A program made the translations under genes and the position numbers. From assembly GCF_000179915.2 (NCBI RefSeq), contig NC_014963.1, forward strand, positions 3,224,001 to 3,288,000: a stretch of 64,000 nucleotides of DNA, read 5' to 3'. This document shows, in pieces, positions 45,043-55,337 of this stretch (positions are counted from its first letter, which is position 1; every line of letters begins with the position of its first letter). Under the pieces are notes generated by a model that saw only the letters and a program-made list of their open reading frames with translations, was not told the DNA's origin and ran no database searches. This stretch comes from Terriglobus saanensis SP1PR4 (GTDB lineage Bacteria; Acidobacteriota; Terriglobia; Terriglobales; Acidobacteriaceae).

Positions 45043-48000
45043 CCAGCTGAGTCGAGCTGACAGTTGCACGTACCGCGGATTGTTGGTGGGTCCGCTTGGA
45101 CCCTGGCTTATCGTTCCGAAATCAATGCTGGTTGGATCGTTGTTGTAGCTTTCGTCCCAGTTTGCATGGTTGAAAGCATTGAGAAGATCAGCGCGGAGCT
45201 GCAGATTCGCCGCCTCCCCGAGGAAAATTTTGGAAGCTTCCGGAATCCTGAAGTTCTTCGAGGCGGCAATGTCCAGTTTGTATGCACCCGGTTGACGAAC
45301 GCCAAAATCGATGTTCGCCCGGCCGATGGCATATGCGTTCGGTGCCCGCACAAACTCGATGTTCGTGCAGCCGGCCGCAGTTGCTGCCGGACTCGGGATG
45401 ATCTGACCTGTATCCGTGTCCTTGTATCCGACGCAGGGTGTCACTCCACGGAGCCGAGTGTATCCGTGCGTACCATCTCGCGGAAGGACCGTATGCTCAA
45501 CTCCCATCGGCTTATCAATTGGAGCGCCCGTCGAAGCCATTTCCCAGTTTCCGGCGTAGTCATACGGCCCTCCAGATCCACCGGAGTCCGTTGGACGCCA
45601 CGCAAGGCCGCTGTAGTAGGTAAAGAGTGGACTAATCTGCCAGCCGTTGATGAGCGTATCTACAAACCTATTTGCATTCGAAGCGAAGAGCTGGCCCCTT
45701 CCGAAGGGCAGATAGCCGACCCCCGAAAAGGTGATCGAATGATTGACGTCACTGCTGGTGCTCACCTGGCGCGCAAACACACGGTTGACCGTGTCCACCC
45801 AGCCTGAGGAGGTTTCTGCTTTCGCGTGTGTGTACGTAGCATGCAAGGTCAGACTCGACGAAACCTGATGCGATGCGACCGCCTGGAAGGAGTTGTACCA
45901 ACTCTTTCCATCGCTCGTGCTGCCGTTTTCTGTAATATCGCCGAATTGAGGAAAGGAACGTGTGAAGGCAGACTTTGAAATAATCGAGGACGAATAATAA
46001 GAACTTCCTTGAAATCCCGCAATGCCGACGAATGGATTGGCGATCTGGCCTGTGGCGGTGTCGTCGCAGATGTGACGATTGCCTCCCCGCTCCACGTCGC
46101 ACTGGGCATTCCACTGAGCAGAGATGTGATTGATGTTGTCGCTCACCGCCAGGTTAGAGACGCGATTTCCGACATAGGAGACGTTCACTACATCGTGCTT
46201 GCTCAGAGCAACCTCGTAGGTCATGCTGTAGGACCACACGGCAGGTATCTTGTAATGTGGATTCACGAACGTGAAATTCTGCCCGAGATCTTGCGTGTAA
46301 CCGCGCGATGCCCCGGCAGGTTGCTGGACCGACGCAATTGGGTTGCTCAAACCCTGTCCGGTTGTCGCAGTGTAGGGCGTGATGCCGTTATCGAGTGAAT
46401 TGGTATAGGAGGTGGAACTGCTGAAACCGTCCGCGTTGTTCGCGGACGTGTCGGCTAGGTAGTTCTCTCCAATGCCACCTCGGATCGACATACGGGCCGA
46501 GATGGCGTATGCGAAGCCAATCCGAGGTTGGACGTTCAGCATATTCATGGCGTATGCGCCCCGCTGCACACCGTTGACCCCTGCAAACGTCAAGCCGCCC
46601 TGGAGGTTTGTACTCGTTCCGAGCGCCACTGTCCCACCGGGGATCAGCGAAGAGACTGGATTCAGGACAGTCGGGTCAAATGCGCCGTTCGCCTTATTGT
46701 GGCGTTCGACCTGTGGAGTCAGGAAATCCCACCGCATACCGAGATTCAACGTCAGTTTCTTTGTCAACTTCCAGTCGTCCTGTATCCATGGCGCGAAGTA
46801 ATGTTGAGACCAAAACTGGTGAATGTTCGCGTTCAGGGTTCCTGAGTTTGGGTAGCCCAGGAGCAAGGACGCGATAGACGCTCCGCTCGAATAACCCGGC
46901 GCATCAGGCGAGTTGTAGTAGTGGTTGCTGAAGTTCGACGTGAACTGGAAGGTGTCGGCATTGCCACCCACAGGATTGACATACTGATAAAAATTCATAT
47001 TGATGCCCGTGCGAATGGAGTGGGCTCCGTGTATGTAGGTCACCGTGGGGAGCAGGCTGATCGTATGCCGGAGTCCCGAATAGCCCAGCCAGTTCGGTCC
47101 AAAGTCAGCAAAGTTTGCCGAGTTCGGCAGACCGGTGGGTTGGATGTAGGGAAAAGTATGGATATTTTGAAGTTGGTTGTAGTACCCGGCGGCGAACCCC
47201 AGCTTTGCCACGATGTTGTCAGAGAAGGTCGTGCCTTCGAGCTGTTTGTTGTTGTACGTCAGCAACGACCCGCCCACATTTAATAAGAGAGTCGGACTGA
47301 AGATGTGGGTCCACTGAACTTGTCCGGTCTCAGAGAGTGGCGCCACGCCGTGACCGTTCGAATTGGCTGGATCATCCGCAGGTGCGCCGGTATTCCAGTT
47401 GGCAGCAATCCAGCGCCCCTGTCCAGCCCAACGGAACGAGAACTTGTCCTTGTCGCTCAGATTGTAGTCAACTTTGAAGACGGCGTTTCTCCAAAGATCG
47501 TGCTCCACCTGAAGGTTCTCGTAATTATTGGTCCATGGAGCAAATCCCGCTCCCGGATTTACATTCGGATTAAGGTAGCTGTAGTACGAAAGAATGTTTG
47601 CGGCAACAGGATCGATTCGGTTGCTCGGAACTTTGTTGCCGGGAAATGGATCGTGCGCCAGCTTCGTCTTGCCGTCGATTGGGTCGACCACTGTATGCAA
47701 CGGTGTAAGTGGATCGTAAATCGTCAACGGTTGAAGGCTATTGGTCGTGCTGTTCCAATACGTGGCGGTACTGAAGTCGCCGGTGAGCCACGCAGGATTC
47801 GGAAGAGAGTACACATTGTAGGAAGGGTTTGGGAGAATGTCGTTCATTTGTTCATAGCTGGCGAGGAAAAACAGCTTGTTTCTTCCGTCGAACACATGAG
47901 GAATGATGATCGGGCCGTCCAACTCGAATCCGTACTGATCGCGTTTGTGAGGCGCCTTCGAGGGGTTGGCGGGATTGTTATAGTTCGACTGCCATGCATT

Positions 48001-48822
48001 GGTATCCAGCCAACTGCGGCGCATGTACTCATAGACAGAACCATGGATCTGGTTCCCACCGGACTTCAGGGAAACATCGATCGATGAACCGCCGGAGTGC
48101 CCGTAAGAGGCGTCGTATGCGTTCAGAACAATCTTGAATGCCTGAACCACGTCAACGGAAGGTGTAAATGCTGTTCTTCCCAGATCGGATGCGTCGTTGC
48201 CAACGCCATCGACGTTAGTTTGACTCACTTGGGGCGAACCATTCGCATACTGGTTTCCCGTTACGTTGTCGAAGGGTCGCGGGTATTGCGAGCTCGAGGT
48301 ATCACGAACGCCTGGGCTAAGACCAACCAGATTGAATGGGTTCCGCCCATCAAGCGGCATTTGAGTTACCCGCTCACCTTCAATCAACTCTCCGCGATCC
48401 GCCTTGGAGAGCTCGACTTGTGCGCCACTCGCATTCACGGTGACCACCTCGCTTGCCGCTCCTACCGCCATGCTGAAATCGATGGTAGAGGTCTGATCGA
48501 CGGTGAGCTGGATGCTCGTCTTCTGTTGCGTGCTGAACCCGTCTTTCGTAACGGTGATGTCGTAGGCCCCCGGCGTGAGATAAGGTGCGCTGTAGAGTCC
48601 GGTGCTTGTGGTCGTAGTCGTAACATCGACACCCGTGGCTTGGTTGTGGATCGTCACCTGGGCGGCAGGGATGACAGCGCCGCTGGGGTCCACAACATGT
48701 CCGGTGAATTGCTGGGTCGTTTGTGACCAGCAAACACCCGCCAAGAACGGGAAGAACATCGTTAGGACGATGGAGACAAGAGTCTTCCCGGCCCTCTGCT
48801 TAGCATTTTTCATCAGCCCCAT
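45040..48822 (-). CDS. Oar-type TonB-dependent outer-membrane receptor
   Basis: A 1,260-aa receptor. The signal peptide ends near VCWSQ. The regulatory Ig fold follows (about 38-120: GHVVDPSGAVIPAAQVTIHN ... GAYDITVTKDGFST), then the plug (RVTQMPLDGRNPFNLVGLSPGV) and a large beta-barrel ending in terminal Trp (LSARLSW), an aromatic end expected for outer-membrane insertion. Upstream GGAGG supports the ATG at 48822. It is divergent from a LacI regulator and heads the GH39-GH42-GH2-GH141 run, so it is the likely glycan importer of this locus. No SusD-like lipoprotein is present. Confidence 0.93.
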   Translation of the reverse strand: MGLMKNAKQRAGKTLVSIVLTMFFPFLAGVCWSQTTQQFTGHVVDPSGAVIPAAQVTIHNQATGVDVTTTTTSTGLYSAPYLTPGAYDITVTKDGFSTQQKTSIQLTVDQTSTIDFSMAVGAASEVVTVNASGAQVELSKADRGELIEGERVTQMPLDGRNPFNLVGLSPGVRDTSSSQYPRPFDNVTGNQYANGSPQVSQTNVDGVGNDASDLGRTAFTPSVDVVQAFKIVLNAYDASYGHSGGSSIDVSLKSGGNQIHGSVYEYMRRSWLDTNAWQSNYNNPANPSKAPHKRDQYGFELDGPIIIPHVFDGRNKLFFLASYEQMNDILPNPSYNVYSLPNPAWLTGDFSTATYWNSTTNSLQPLTIYDPLTPLHTVVDPIDGKTKLAHDPFPGNKVPSNRIDPVAANILSYYSYLNPNVNPGAGFAPWTNNYENLQVEHDLWRNAVFKVDYNLSDKDKFSFRWAGQGRWIAANWNTGAPADDPANSNGHGVAPLSETGQVQWTHIFSPTLLLNVGGSLLTYNNKQLEGTTFSDNIVAKLGFAAGYYNQLQNIHTFPYIQPTGLPNSANFADFGPNWLGYSGLRHTISLLPTVTYIHGAHSIRTGINMNFYQYVNPVGGNADTFQFTSNFSNHYYNSPDAPGYSSGASIASLLLGYPNSGTLNANIHQFWSQHYFAPWIQDDWKLTKKLTLNLGMRWDFLTPQVERHNKANGAFDPTVLNPVSSLIPGGTVALGTSTNLQGGLTFAGVNGVQRGAYAMNMLNVQPRIGFAYAISARMSIRGGIGENYLADTSANNADGFSSSTSYTNSLDNGITPYTATTGQGLSNPIASVQQPAGASRGYTQDLGQNFTFVNPHYKIPAVWSYSMTYEVALSKHDVVNVSYVGNRVSNLAVSDNINHISAQWNAQCDVERGGNRHICDDTATGQIANPFVGIAGFQGSSYYSSSIISKSAFTRSFPQFGDITENGSTSDGKSWYNSFQAVASHQVSSSLTLHATYTHAKAETSSGWVDTVNRVFARQVSTSSDVNHSITFSGVGYLPFGRGQLFASNANRFVDTLINGWQISPLFTYYSGLAWRPTDSGGSGGPYDYAGNWEMASTGAPIDKPMGVEHTVLPRDGTHGYTRLRGVTPCVGYKDTDTGQIIPSPAATAAGCTNIEFVRAPNAYAIGRANIDFGVRQPGAYKLDIAASKNFRIPEASKIFLGEAANLQLRADLLNAFNHANWDESYNNDPTSIDFGTISQGPSGPTNNPRYVQLSARLSW

Positions 48823-49230
48823 CTCCAGCCTCCAGGTAAGTTTTGCTATTCGCTCGGCCCCTCGATGACCTGCAAACTGACAGCAGATGGAAGGCCGCTT
48901 CCATCTGCGTATTTAGTAATCGAATGACGCAATGGTTACAGTTATCGTTGACTTTTCGAAGCGGGCAAAATTACACCAGTCGGGATGTGTGATTGTCAAC
49001 GTCCGAATTTTGCGCGTGTTTTACGCATCCGCGGACGGAAGCGAGGGGACGATTCGACGACCGCGATCCCACCGTCGGGCGGGAATACTCTTATGGATAG
49101 TGAACGACAAACGACTAGCCTTCGAGGTACCCGGCGCCGCTTTGGTGAGCCTTGGAGTGCCTGCACGGTAGAGTAAGTATGCCCATCGTCAAAACTTCCT
49201 CTACTATGGGCATTGGAGATTTTGTCTCGG
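48823..49230. other. Divergent control region between receptor and LacI gene
   Basis: 408 bp without a credible gene. It contains the candidate receptor promoter and bracketing inverted repeat described separately. The short open frames here are mutually overlapping and lack motifs. Confidence 0.5.
48970..48999 (-). promoter_or_regulatory. Candidate sigma-70-type promoter for the receptor at 48822
   Basis: On the minus strand, TTGACA (48999-48994), an 18-bp spacer and TGTAAT (48975-48970), about 150 bp before the receptor ATG. The flanking inverted repeat GCAAAATT ... AATTTTGC (48965-48972 / 49006-49013) brackets it and could mark operator sites for the divergent LacI protein. Confidence 0.4.
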
Positions 49231-50292
49231 ATGACATTGACGCTGAAGGATGTTGCGCGCGATTTGAGCCTCTCGGTGGTCACCATCTCGAAGGTGCTCC
49301 GAGATCATCCCGATATCAGCGACAAAACGAAGAAACGCGTCCTGGCCCGGCTGAAAGAACTCAACTACCAACCCAACTATGCCGCACGGGCTCTGATCAC
49401 AGGCCGCACCCTAACGATGGGCCTGATCGTTCCCGACTTGCTGCATCCATTCTTCGCGAACATTGCAAAATCTATGTCTGCCGAAATTCGGAGGCAGGGT
49501 TACGGGATGCTGATCGTCAGCTCCGACGAGGAGCCGGAGGTGGAGCAGCACGAAATCCAGCAGTTCCTAGCTCGCAGCGTCGACGTGATGATTATCGCGT
49601 CCTCCCAGATCGGCACAGATAGTTTCCGGCAAATAGAAGAGCGAAAGGTCCCCTACATTCTTCTGGACCGCCGCTTCGAGGGATTGTCGTCCAATTTCGT
49701 CGGCGTCGATGACCGAGTCGTTGGCCAGCTGGCGACCTCGCATTTGATTGAGCAAGGGTGCAAACGGATTGCACACATCCGTGGACCAGAAGTCAGTACG
49801 GCCGTTGGGAGATTGGAGGGCTACAGAGAGGCTTTGGCTGCACACAAGATGGCTCCCCTTCCAGGACATATCGTTCCGATCGGCGCTTCGGGAGATCACA
49901 ACGGTGAGGCCGGTGGTTACGAGGCTGCCCAACATCTTCTTCTAGCCCGCAAAAAGCCAGACGCCATATTCTGCTTCAATGATCCGGTGGCGCTTGGTGC
50001 GATGCGCGCAATTCTGGATGCTGGCTTACGCATCCCAGAGGATGTGGCCGTCGTGGGTTGCGGGAACCTAGCGTATTCGGACTTCCTGCGCGTCCCTCTA
50101 ACCTCTGTCGATCAAGGCAGCGCACAGATCGGCAAAATCGCCGCAGCAATGGCTTTGAAATTAGCTCAGAACCGCGTTCAATCCGGTTCGAAAATAAAGC
50201 TCATCCAGCCCTCCATCGTAGTTCGCGCTTCAAGCTCTCGCGCCCAGACGAAGGGGAGACGCGTCAAGAACCGCACCGCTCCTAAGCCATAG
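49231..50292 (+). CDS. LacI-family transcriptional regulator
   Basis: A 353-aa repressor. The N-terminal HTH (LTLKDVARDLSLSVVTISKVLRDHPDIS) with hinge helix (YQPNYAARALITGRT) precedes the periplasmic-binding-protein-like sugar domain (TMGLIVPDLLHPFFANIAKSM ... DAIFCFNDPVALGAMRAILDAG ... VAVVGCGN). ATG 49231 gives the standard start; an in-frame TTG six codons earlier is possible. It lies between two Oar-type receptors and divergent from the receptor heading the GH39-GH42-GH2 run, which makes that set its most likely regulon. The inducer is probably a released sugar. Confidence 0.93.
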   Translation: MTLTLKDVARDLSLSVVTISKVLRDHPDISDKTKKRVLARLKELNYQPNYAARALITGRTLTMGLIVPDLLHPFFANIAKSMSAEIRRQGYGMLIVSSDEEPEVEQHEIQQFLARSVDVMIIASSQIGTDSFRQIEERKVPYILLDRRFEGLSSNFVGVDDRVVGQLATSHLIEQGCKRIAHIRGPEVSTAVGRLEGYREALAAHKMAPLPGHIVPIGASGDHNGEAGGYEAAQHLLLARKKPDAIFCFNDPVALGAMRAILDAGLRIPEDVAVVGCGNLAYSDFLRVPLTSVDQGSAQIGKIAAAMALKLAQNRVQSGSKIKLIQPSIVVRASSSRAQTKGRRVKNRTAPKP

Positions 50293-50422
50293 CCCCGCCA
50301 CAGGACAAGTTCGTAGTCACAACTCGCGGATTCTCGGCGCACGTCACTTAGTAACCCACGAATCGACGCCCTGGAAAGAATCACCAAATGTCTAAGAAAT
50401 CCCCAAACCCTCAAGCTACGCG

Positions 50423-50454
50423 GGAAAGCCGGAGAAGAATCTCTCCGGCTTTCC
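50423..50454. terminator. Bidirectional terminator hairpin between LacI and receptor genes
   Basis: Perfect 13-bp stem GGAAAGCCGGAGA / TCTCCGGCTTTCC with a 6-nt loop, between the converging ends of the LacI gene (50292) and the frameshifted receptor (50473). Symmetry suits termination from both sides, although flanking T runs are short. Confidence 0.75.
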
Positions 50455-50472
50455 ATTGCTGGCCGCCTTCGC

Positions 50473-53400
50473 TTAGAACTGATACTTCAGAGACAGCGTG
50501 AGCTGCCGCGGAAGTGATCGTACGCTTGTGATCTGACCGAAAGTGCCACTCGTGGAATCGTTGTTGGGAGCGCCAAGACTCGTCTGGTTCAAGACGTTGA
50601 ACGCATCAGCTCTGAATCCAAGTATGTTCTCACGGAAGACGGCGAAATCCTTGAAGAGTGAGACGTCATATTGTTGGAACCCAGGTCCGCGTTCCGAGCC
50701 AACACGTGCGTTGCCGTAGGTGCCGGCCGTGGCTGGGCCGTACTTTGTGGTGGCGTCGCCAAACCAGTTGTTGACGGTGTGTTGATTGAGCTTCACGTTG
50801 CTGATCTGATTAGGACGTGAGGTTTTGTTGTTGGTGTAGGCGAAATCAGAGCCGCTGATGGTAACCGGCGCTCCACTGTATACGACGCCTGCCATGGCCA
50901 GCTTCCAGCCACCGAGGACTTCGTTGACAAATGGGTTTATGTCGGAACCAAACTGTTTGCCGTGCCCGAAGGGTACCGCATACACTGCATTTCCATTCAC
51001 GGAATGGCGCACGTCACCACCCGCCGGACCATACTCCGAAGCATTGTCGTAGGCATTCTGTGCATATGGGCTGGGACCATTGATGCCAGAAATTCCGAAG
51101 AATCCGACAGCGTTAGTCATGGCACGTGCATACGAATAGTTCACCGTATATTCCAAGCCCTTGCTCGCGCGTTGCCGATAGGAAACCTGCAGCGCGTTGT
51201 AGTTTGCCATACCCTCGGTGACGGTCTCAAACAGACCTCCGCCTTGACCTACCAGAGCCTTAAACGGCGCGGGATTGGCCGCAGCACAAGCCGTGCTATT
51301 CGGATCTGTGGACAGTACTCCGTTGATCGAGCATGGCTGATGCAGCTGGTTACCAGCGACGGCTTGGACCAGATGCTGGCTGGTCTCGCCAACATAGCTG
51401 ACACGGAACGTGCTGGAGTTGCTTACCTGATATTCGGTCGTTAGGCTGAACTCATTCGTGACCTGCGGCTTCAGGTTAGGATCGTCAGCGCGGTAAAAGC
51501 CGCTGCCATAGTTAGTGGAAGTTGAGGTGAAGCCATCCTCCGTCCTGAAGGACGTGCCGGGATTGGTAGTGGATGGAGCGACACCATACTTTTCGACCGA
51601 CGACTGGAACGGAGGATGTAGGTAAGACGAAGATTGGCGCCCGTGCCTTCCAACGCCTTGGTAATACCAAAGCCGCCACGAACCACGACCTTGGGCGTCG
51701 GCTGGTAAGAGAATCCCACGCGCGGCATGAAGTTGTTGTACGTTGTACTGTAACACGCGCGAGTTGCACAAACTGTCGAACCCGCCACTGTATTCGTTGA
51801 AGGAACGCTGCCCGCATATTCGAGGAGGCCCGTGCTCAGATTAACGTTAACTTCCTTGTTGTTGACTTCGTAGATGGGCTGAAAGTACTTGTAGCGAAGT
51901 CCCAGGTTGAAGGTCAGGTTTGAACGGAACTTCCAGTCATCCTGAAAAAAGTATCCGGACCGCCACTGACGCTGACCAGTACGGCCGGCCACACCACCGA
52001 TGCCGACGAAAGCCGCGCGGTCGAGAAGGAAGTCTGCCGGCGCGTAACCGTTGGCGTTGGTCGTTGCACTTGCCGCCGCGTTGGGATTCGAAGTGAAGAG
52101 GGTCGTAGCGGTACCGTTATTGCCATAGTTGAATTGGCCATTGGCACCATCGTTGCCGGGGTAGTAGTTGTTCTGCTGGTATCGGAGAAGCTCAACACCG
52201 ACCTTCAGCAGGTGCTTGCCGCGCTTCCAGGTCACATCGTCTCCATAGAGAAACGTACTATCGATCAATTCGGTGCCGCCCGCCGAGTTTCCGACAGTCG
52301 ACAGATTTGCCACATTCAATGCACTGAAGCCTGGGAAGGCCTGGGTTCCGGAAATACCTACGATGGAATTGCCCTTCAGACCAAAAGCGCCAGTTCCATC
52401 CACCGGCTCCCCTTGCTGAAACCGAACGCGCGTGAAACCTCCGCGGAACTCATTGATGAGAGCCGGCGAGAAGGTGTGAACATAGTTGATCGCGATGCCC
52501 TTGTCGGGATACACGTTTGTGCCAGGAAAGCTGATTGTTAATGGATTGGTGGAGGAATCGCCAGCCGTGCCCTGAAGGTAGCGAGCAGAGATGCGATCTC
52601 TTGTATTGGGGGTGTAGTCAACCTTTACGTCGAACTGGTTGTTATGGATCTCGCTTTTGCTGGGGCCGCTGTAGTTATTCGATACGGGCGAGTTCGTGCC
52701 GGGGGACAGATTCGGCAGCGGATAATATTCAGGATGCGCAACAAGATATTTTGCCACCGAATTGTTGATCGGAACGCCCTTGTTTCCCACGTATGGCTGA
52801 TAGTTGTTGTTCGGGTCATATAGTTGAATCAGCTTTCCCGCGCCGGAAGCAGCGCAGTTTCCTCCTGTACTGGAGCACATAATGGCCGGATTGAGCAGCT
52901 CAGAAAAGTCACCCGTCCGCATCAACGACGTGAGTACACTGGCTGTCGAGTTCCCGCCACGGTGGTAACGCGTACCAAAATAATCTGCAAAGAAGAAGAG
53001 CTTGTCCTTGATGATTGGGCCACCAAAGGTAGCACTGTACTGTGACTGCGTGTAAGGATTACGCGCAACTTGATCGCTCACAAGTGGGTGATTCTTGTTG
53101 CTCCAGGTATTAGCGTCCAGCAGATAGTTCTGCAGGTACGCGGAGGCGCTCCCATGAAAGCGGTTGGTTCCGCTCTTGGTCACCGCGACGATGTCACCGC
53201 CATTTACGTTACCGTACTCTGCAGGTGCATTTGCGGAGATCACCTTGACCTCACCAAGAGCGTCGGGGTTGGGGTTATAGCCAACCAAGTTGTTGACGGT
53301 CTCGTTAATCTCGATACCGTCCAGACGATAGTTGTTCCCTTCAGCCCGGTTACCGTTGACGTTGGCCTGAGAGACTCCGCCGCCGTTCTGGTTGCGCTCA

Positions 53401-53957
53401 ATTGAATTCCCGTTACCCGAACCGCCGAAGGTGCTGGGGTTTGATGAAGTCGCACCCGGTACAAAAAGAGAGAGGCTGGACCAGTTGCGGCCGCTCAGAG
53501 GAATGTTTTCGATCGCATTAGCAGTCAGGGTGGTAGCAATGGTGCTGTCTTCGGTGTCCAGGAGCGGCATAAGCGTGTCGGTAATCTCGACCGTGGTCGT
53601 CGAGGTGCCCACCATAAGCTTCACGTCCACCTTCGCAACCTGATTGATTTCGAGTGGAAAGGGGCCGTAACTCTGCGACTGAAAACCGTTCGCATTCGTG
53701 ACGACTTTGTACCGACCAATTTGCAGGAAGCGGAGATTGAAGATACCGGAGCCGTTTGTCGTGTCAGTCACGGAGACGCCGGTATCAACATTTGTGACGA
53801 TCACGGTCGCCCCCTTGACGACGGCCCCGCTAGGATCGGTGACAGTTCCGCTCACTGATCCGGTGATGGTTTGCGCAAAGGCATTGCCGCTGATGTTCAT
53901 ACAGACACAAACTGCGACAATCGCTATGCGGAGAAGGGTCCGAACGTGGTTCAACAT
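50473..53957 (-). pseudogene. Oar-type TonB-dependent receptor with a one-base frameshift
   Basis: Start ATG 53957 (AGGAG eight bases upstream), signal peptide to NAFAQ, the carboxypeptidase-regulatory fold (VSGTVTDPSGAVVKGATVIV), plug (IPLSGRNWSSLSLFVPG) and barrel run in frame to GANLRLTY. At about 51616-51617 one base is missing: the barrel continues one frame over as PPFQSSVEKYGVAPSTTNPG and ends normally in LTLSLKYQF at 50473. Repaired length would be about 1,160 residues. As written, the protein loses its last third and the membrane-targeting C-terminus. Real inactivation or an assembly error are both possible. The neighbour upstream is an IclR regulator gene. Confidence 0.85.
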
Positions 53958-54117
53958 GGGCGCATCTCCTGGCATTCGAATGATGTAAATGGATCAAAAA
54001 CCGCCTTCAATCCAGCAATGACCGCCTTTGTTTCAATGGGGTCTCTTCGCTGCAAGATTGGTCGGCTAAAAAATCTATCGCTGTTGGAAGGGTTCTTAAA
54101 GGAAGTGAGATGGACTT

Positions 54118-54158
54118 TGGAATTTCACTGGAATTTCATATGAGTAGCGTGAATTCCA
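54118..54158. promoter_or_regulatory. Tandem TGGAATTTCA repeats with an inverted copy (operator candidate)
   Basis: Two direct copies of TGGAATTTCA (54118-54127 and 54129-54138), 11 bp apart or one helical turn, followed by an inverted near-copy TGAATTCCA (54150-54158). The cluster lies just downstream of a candidate promoter for the receptor, a position suited to repression. TGGAA/TTCCA half-sites are reminiscent of IclR-family operators, and an IclR gene is the neighbour. Confidence 0.5.
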
Positions 54159-54169
54159 TGTATGAAACA

Positions 54170-54199
54170 TGATTACGTTATGATCCGCCATATTGTCAA
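54170..54199 (-). promoter_or_regulatory. Candidate promoter for the frameshifted receptor
   Basis: Minus strand TTGACA (54199-54194), 18-bp spacer and TAATCA (54175-54170), about 215 bp before the receptor ATG and just upstream of the repeated operator-like elements. Confidence 0.4.
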
Positions 54200-54529
54200 T
54201 AAAAAAGCTTTTTTTTCGCATCTGCATTGCTGTCCCCGTAAACGAGGGAGATGGCAAACAGGAGGCATGGTTCTGACTTGAAATCAAGAACATTCTGAGT
54301 GCCCGCAGCCCGCGTCGCATACTGAGAGACGGTTGTCGAACACTAGGGGCGAGAAACGCTAGACGGCCGATGCCTCTAAGAAGAAAGCCTTGGTCGTATC
54401 TCTATGTTGAAGCAGATGCCTCGCTAAACCTTTACATGAAGTATGGGCTGCACAGTATGGATTGGATGAATTGAGCAGTTCAGTCAGACTTTAATAAGAA
54501 CTTCTCCCGCAATGATCGCTCCACTCTAC

Positions 54530-55324
54530 TCAGAGCGTGCGGGCGCCAATCGCTGCAGAGATTTCCCGGGTTGCATCTTGCAGAAACGTCGCCGCGTCTC
54601 GAAGAGAGACGCCTCCGCCGAGGCGCTTGATGAATGGAACAGTCAAAGCAGCCACGACGCGGTTCCCCTCCCTCATCACCGGGCAGGAAATGTTAGTAAT
54701 GCCTTCGATCTGATAACTCATTCGCTTTTCGTATCCACGCCGTTCAATCGTATTAAGATGATCGAACAGATCGGATGGAACCTCGCGGCCGGTCTCTTTC
54801 TGCCAATCGTTCAGGATCTTTTGCCTCGATTCAATGGGTAGGTGAGCAAGAATCACTTGTCCCGTAGCTGCCTCCATCAAATCCACTGCGGAGCCGACTT
54901 TGACATACAACCCTACCGAAGCCGGAGCATTCGCCTGGGCGAGAATCACCACACGCCCAGACTCTAGTACACCGAGGTGACAGGATTGGATCAACTTTTC
55001 CGAGAGCCGGTGCATCCGTGGAAGCGCCTCAGAAAGAAGGCGCTCGGTCGGCGGATGTTCCTGAACAAGTTGAAACAGACGCAGTGAAAGAACGTATCGA
55101 TCCTGGGCCGTTTCGACGATATACCCACGCCTTTCGAGGGTATTGAGCATACGAAAGATCTCAGAAACTGTCCGCTGCAATGCCCGGGCTATCTCACTTT
55201 GGGTGAGACCAATCCGTTCATGTGCCAGCAATTCAAGGATGTCTAGTCCTTTGTCGAGTGCTGGCGTCGCATACACAACACTCTCAGAATTTTGAGCAGT
55301 TTTTTGTAACAATCCAGGTGACAT
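54530..55324 (-). CDS. IclR-family transcriptional regulator
   Basis: A 264-aa regulator. The N-terminal winged HTH (ALDKGLDILELLAHERIGLTQSEIARALQRTVSEIFRMLNTLERRGYI) leads to an effector domain of IclR type (LIQSCHLGVLESGRVVILAQ ... DLMEAATGQVILAHLP ... ISCPVMREGNRVVAALTVPF). Family members sense small carboxylates or sugar-derived acids. It is upstream of, and on the same strand as, the damaged Oar-type receptor, with operator-like repeats between, so that receptor is a likely target. A dyad overlapping its own start codon suggests autoregulation. Confidence 0.92.
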   Translation of the reverse strand: MSPGLLQKTAQNSESVVYATPALDKGLDILELLAHERIGLTQSEIARALQRTVSEIFRMLNTLERRGYIVETAQDRYVLSLRLFQLVQEHPPTERLLSEALPRMHRLSEKLIQSCHLGVLESGRVVILAQANAPASVGLYVKVGSAVDLMEAATGQVILAHLPIESRQKILNDWQKETGREVPSDLFDHLNTIERRGYEKRMSYQIEGITNISCPVMREGNRVVAALTVPFIKRLGGGVSLRDAATFLQDATREISAAIGARTL

Positions 55325-55337
55325 ACAGAATAGTATG
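55322..55337. promoter_or_regulatory. Dyad overlapping the IclR start codon
   Basis: CATAC-6-GTATG inverted repeat whose left arm includes the ATG of the IclR gene. The position fits an autorepression site. No clear ribosome site precedes the ATG, so the transcript could be leaderless. Confidence 0.45.

Larger units (their letters stand above)
53958..54529. other. Control region between receptor and IclR gene
   Basis: 572 bp without a credible gene. It holds a promoter-like pair and repeated operator-like elements listed separately. The rest shows no recognisable coding signal; the 74-codon frame 54096-54320 lacks a ribosome site and motifs. Confidence 0.5.
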
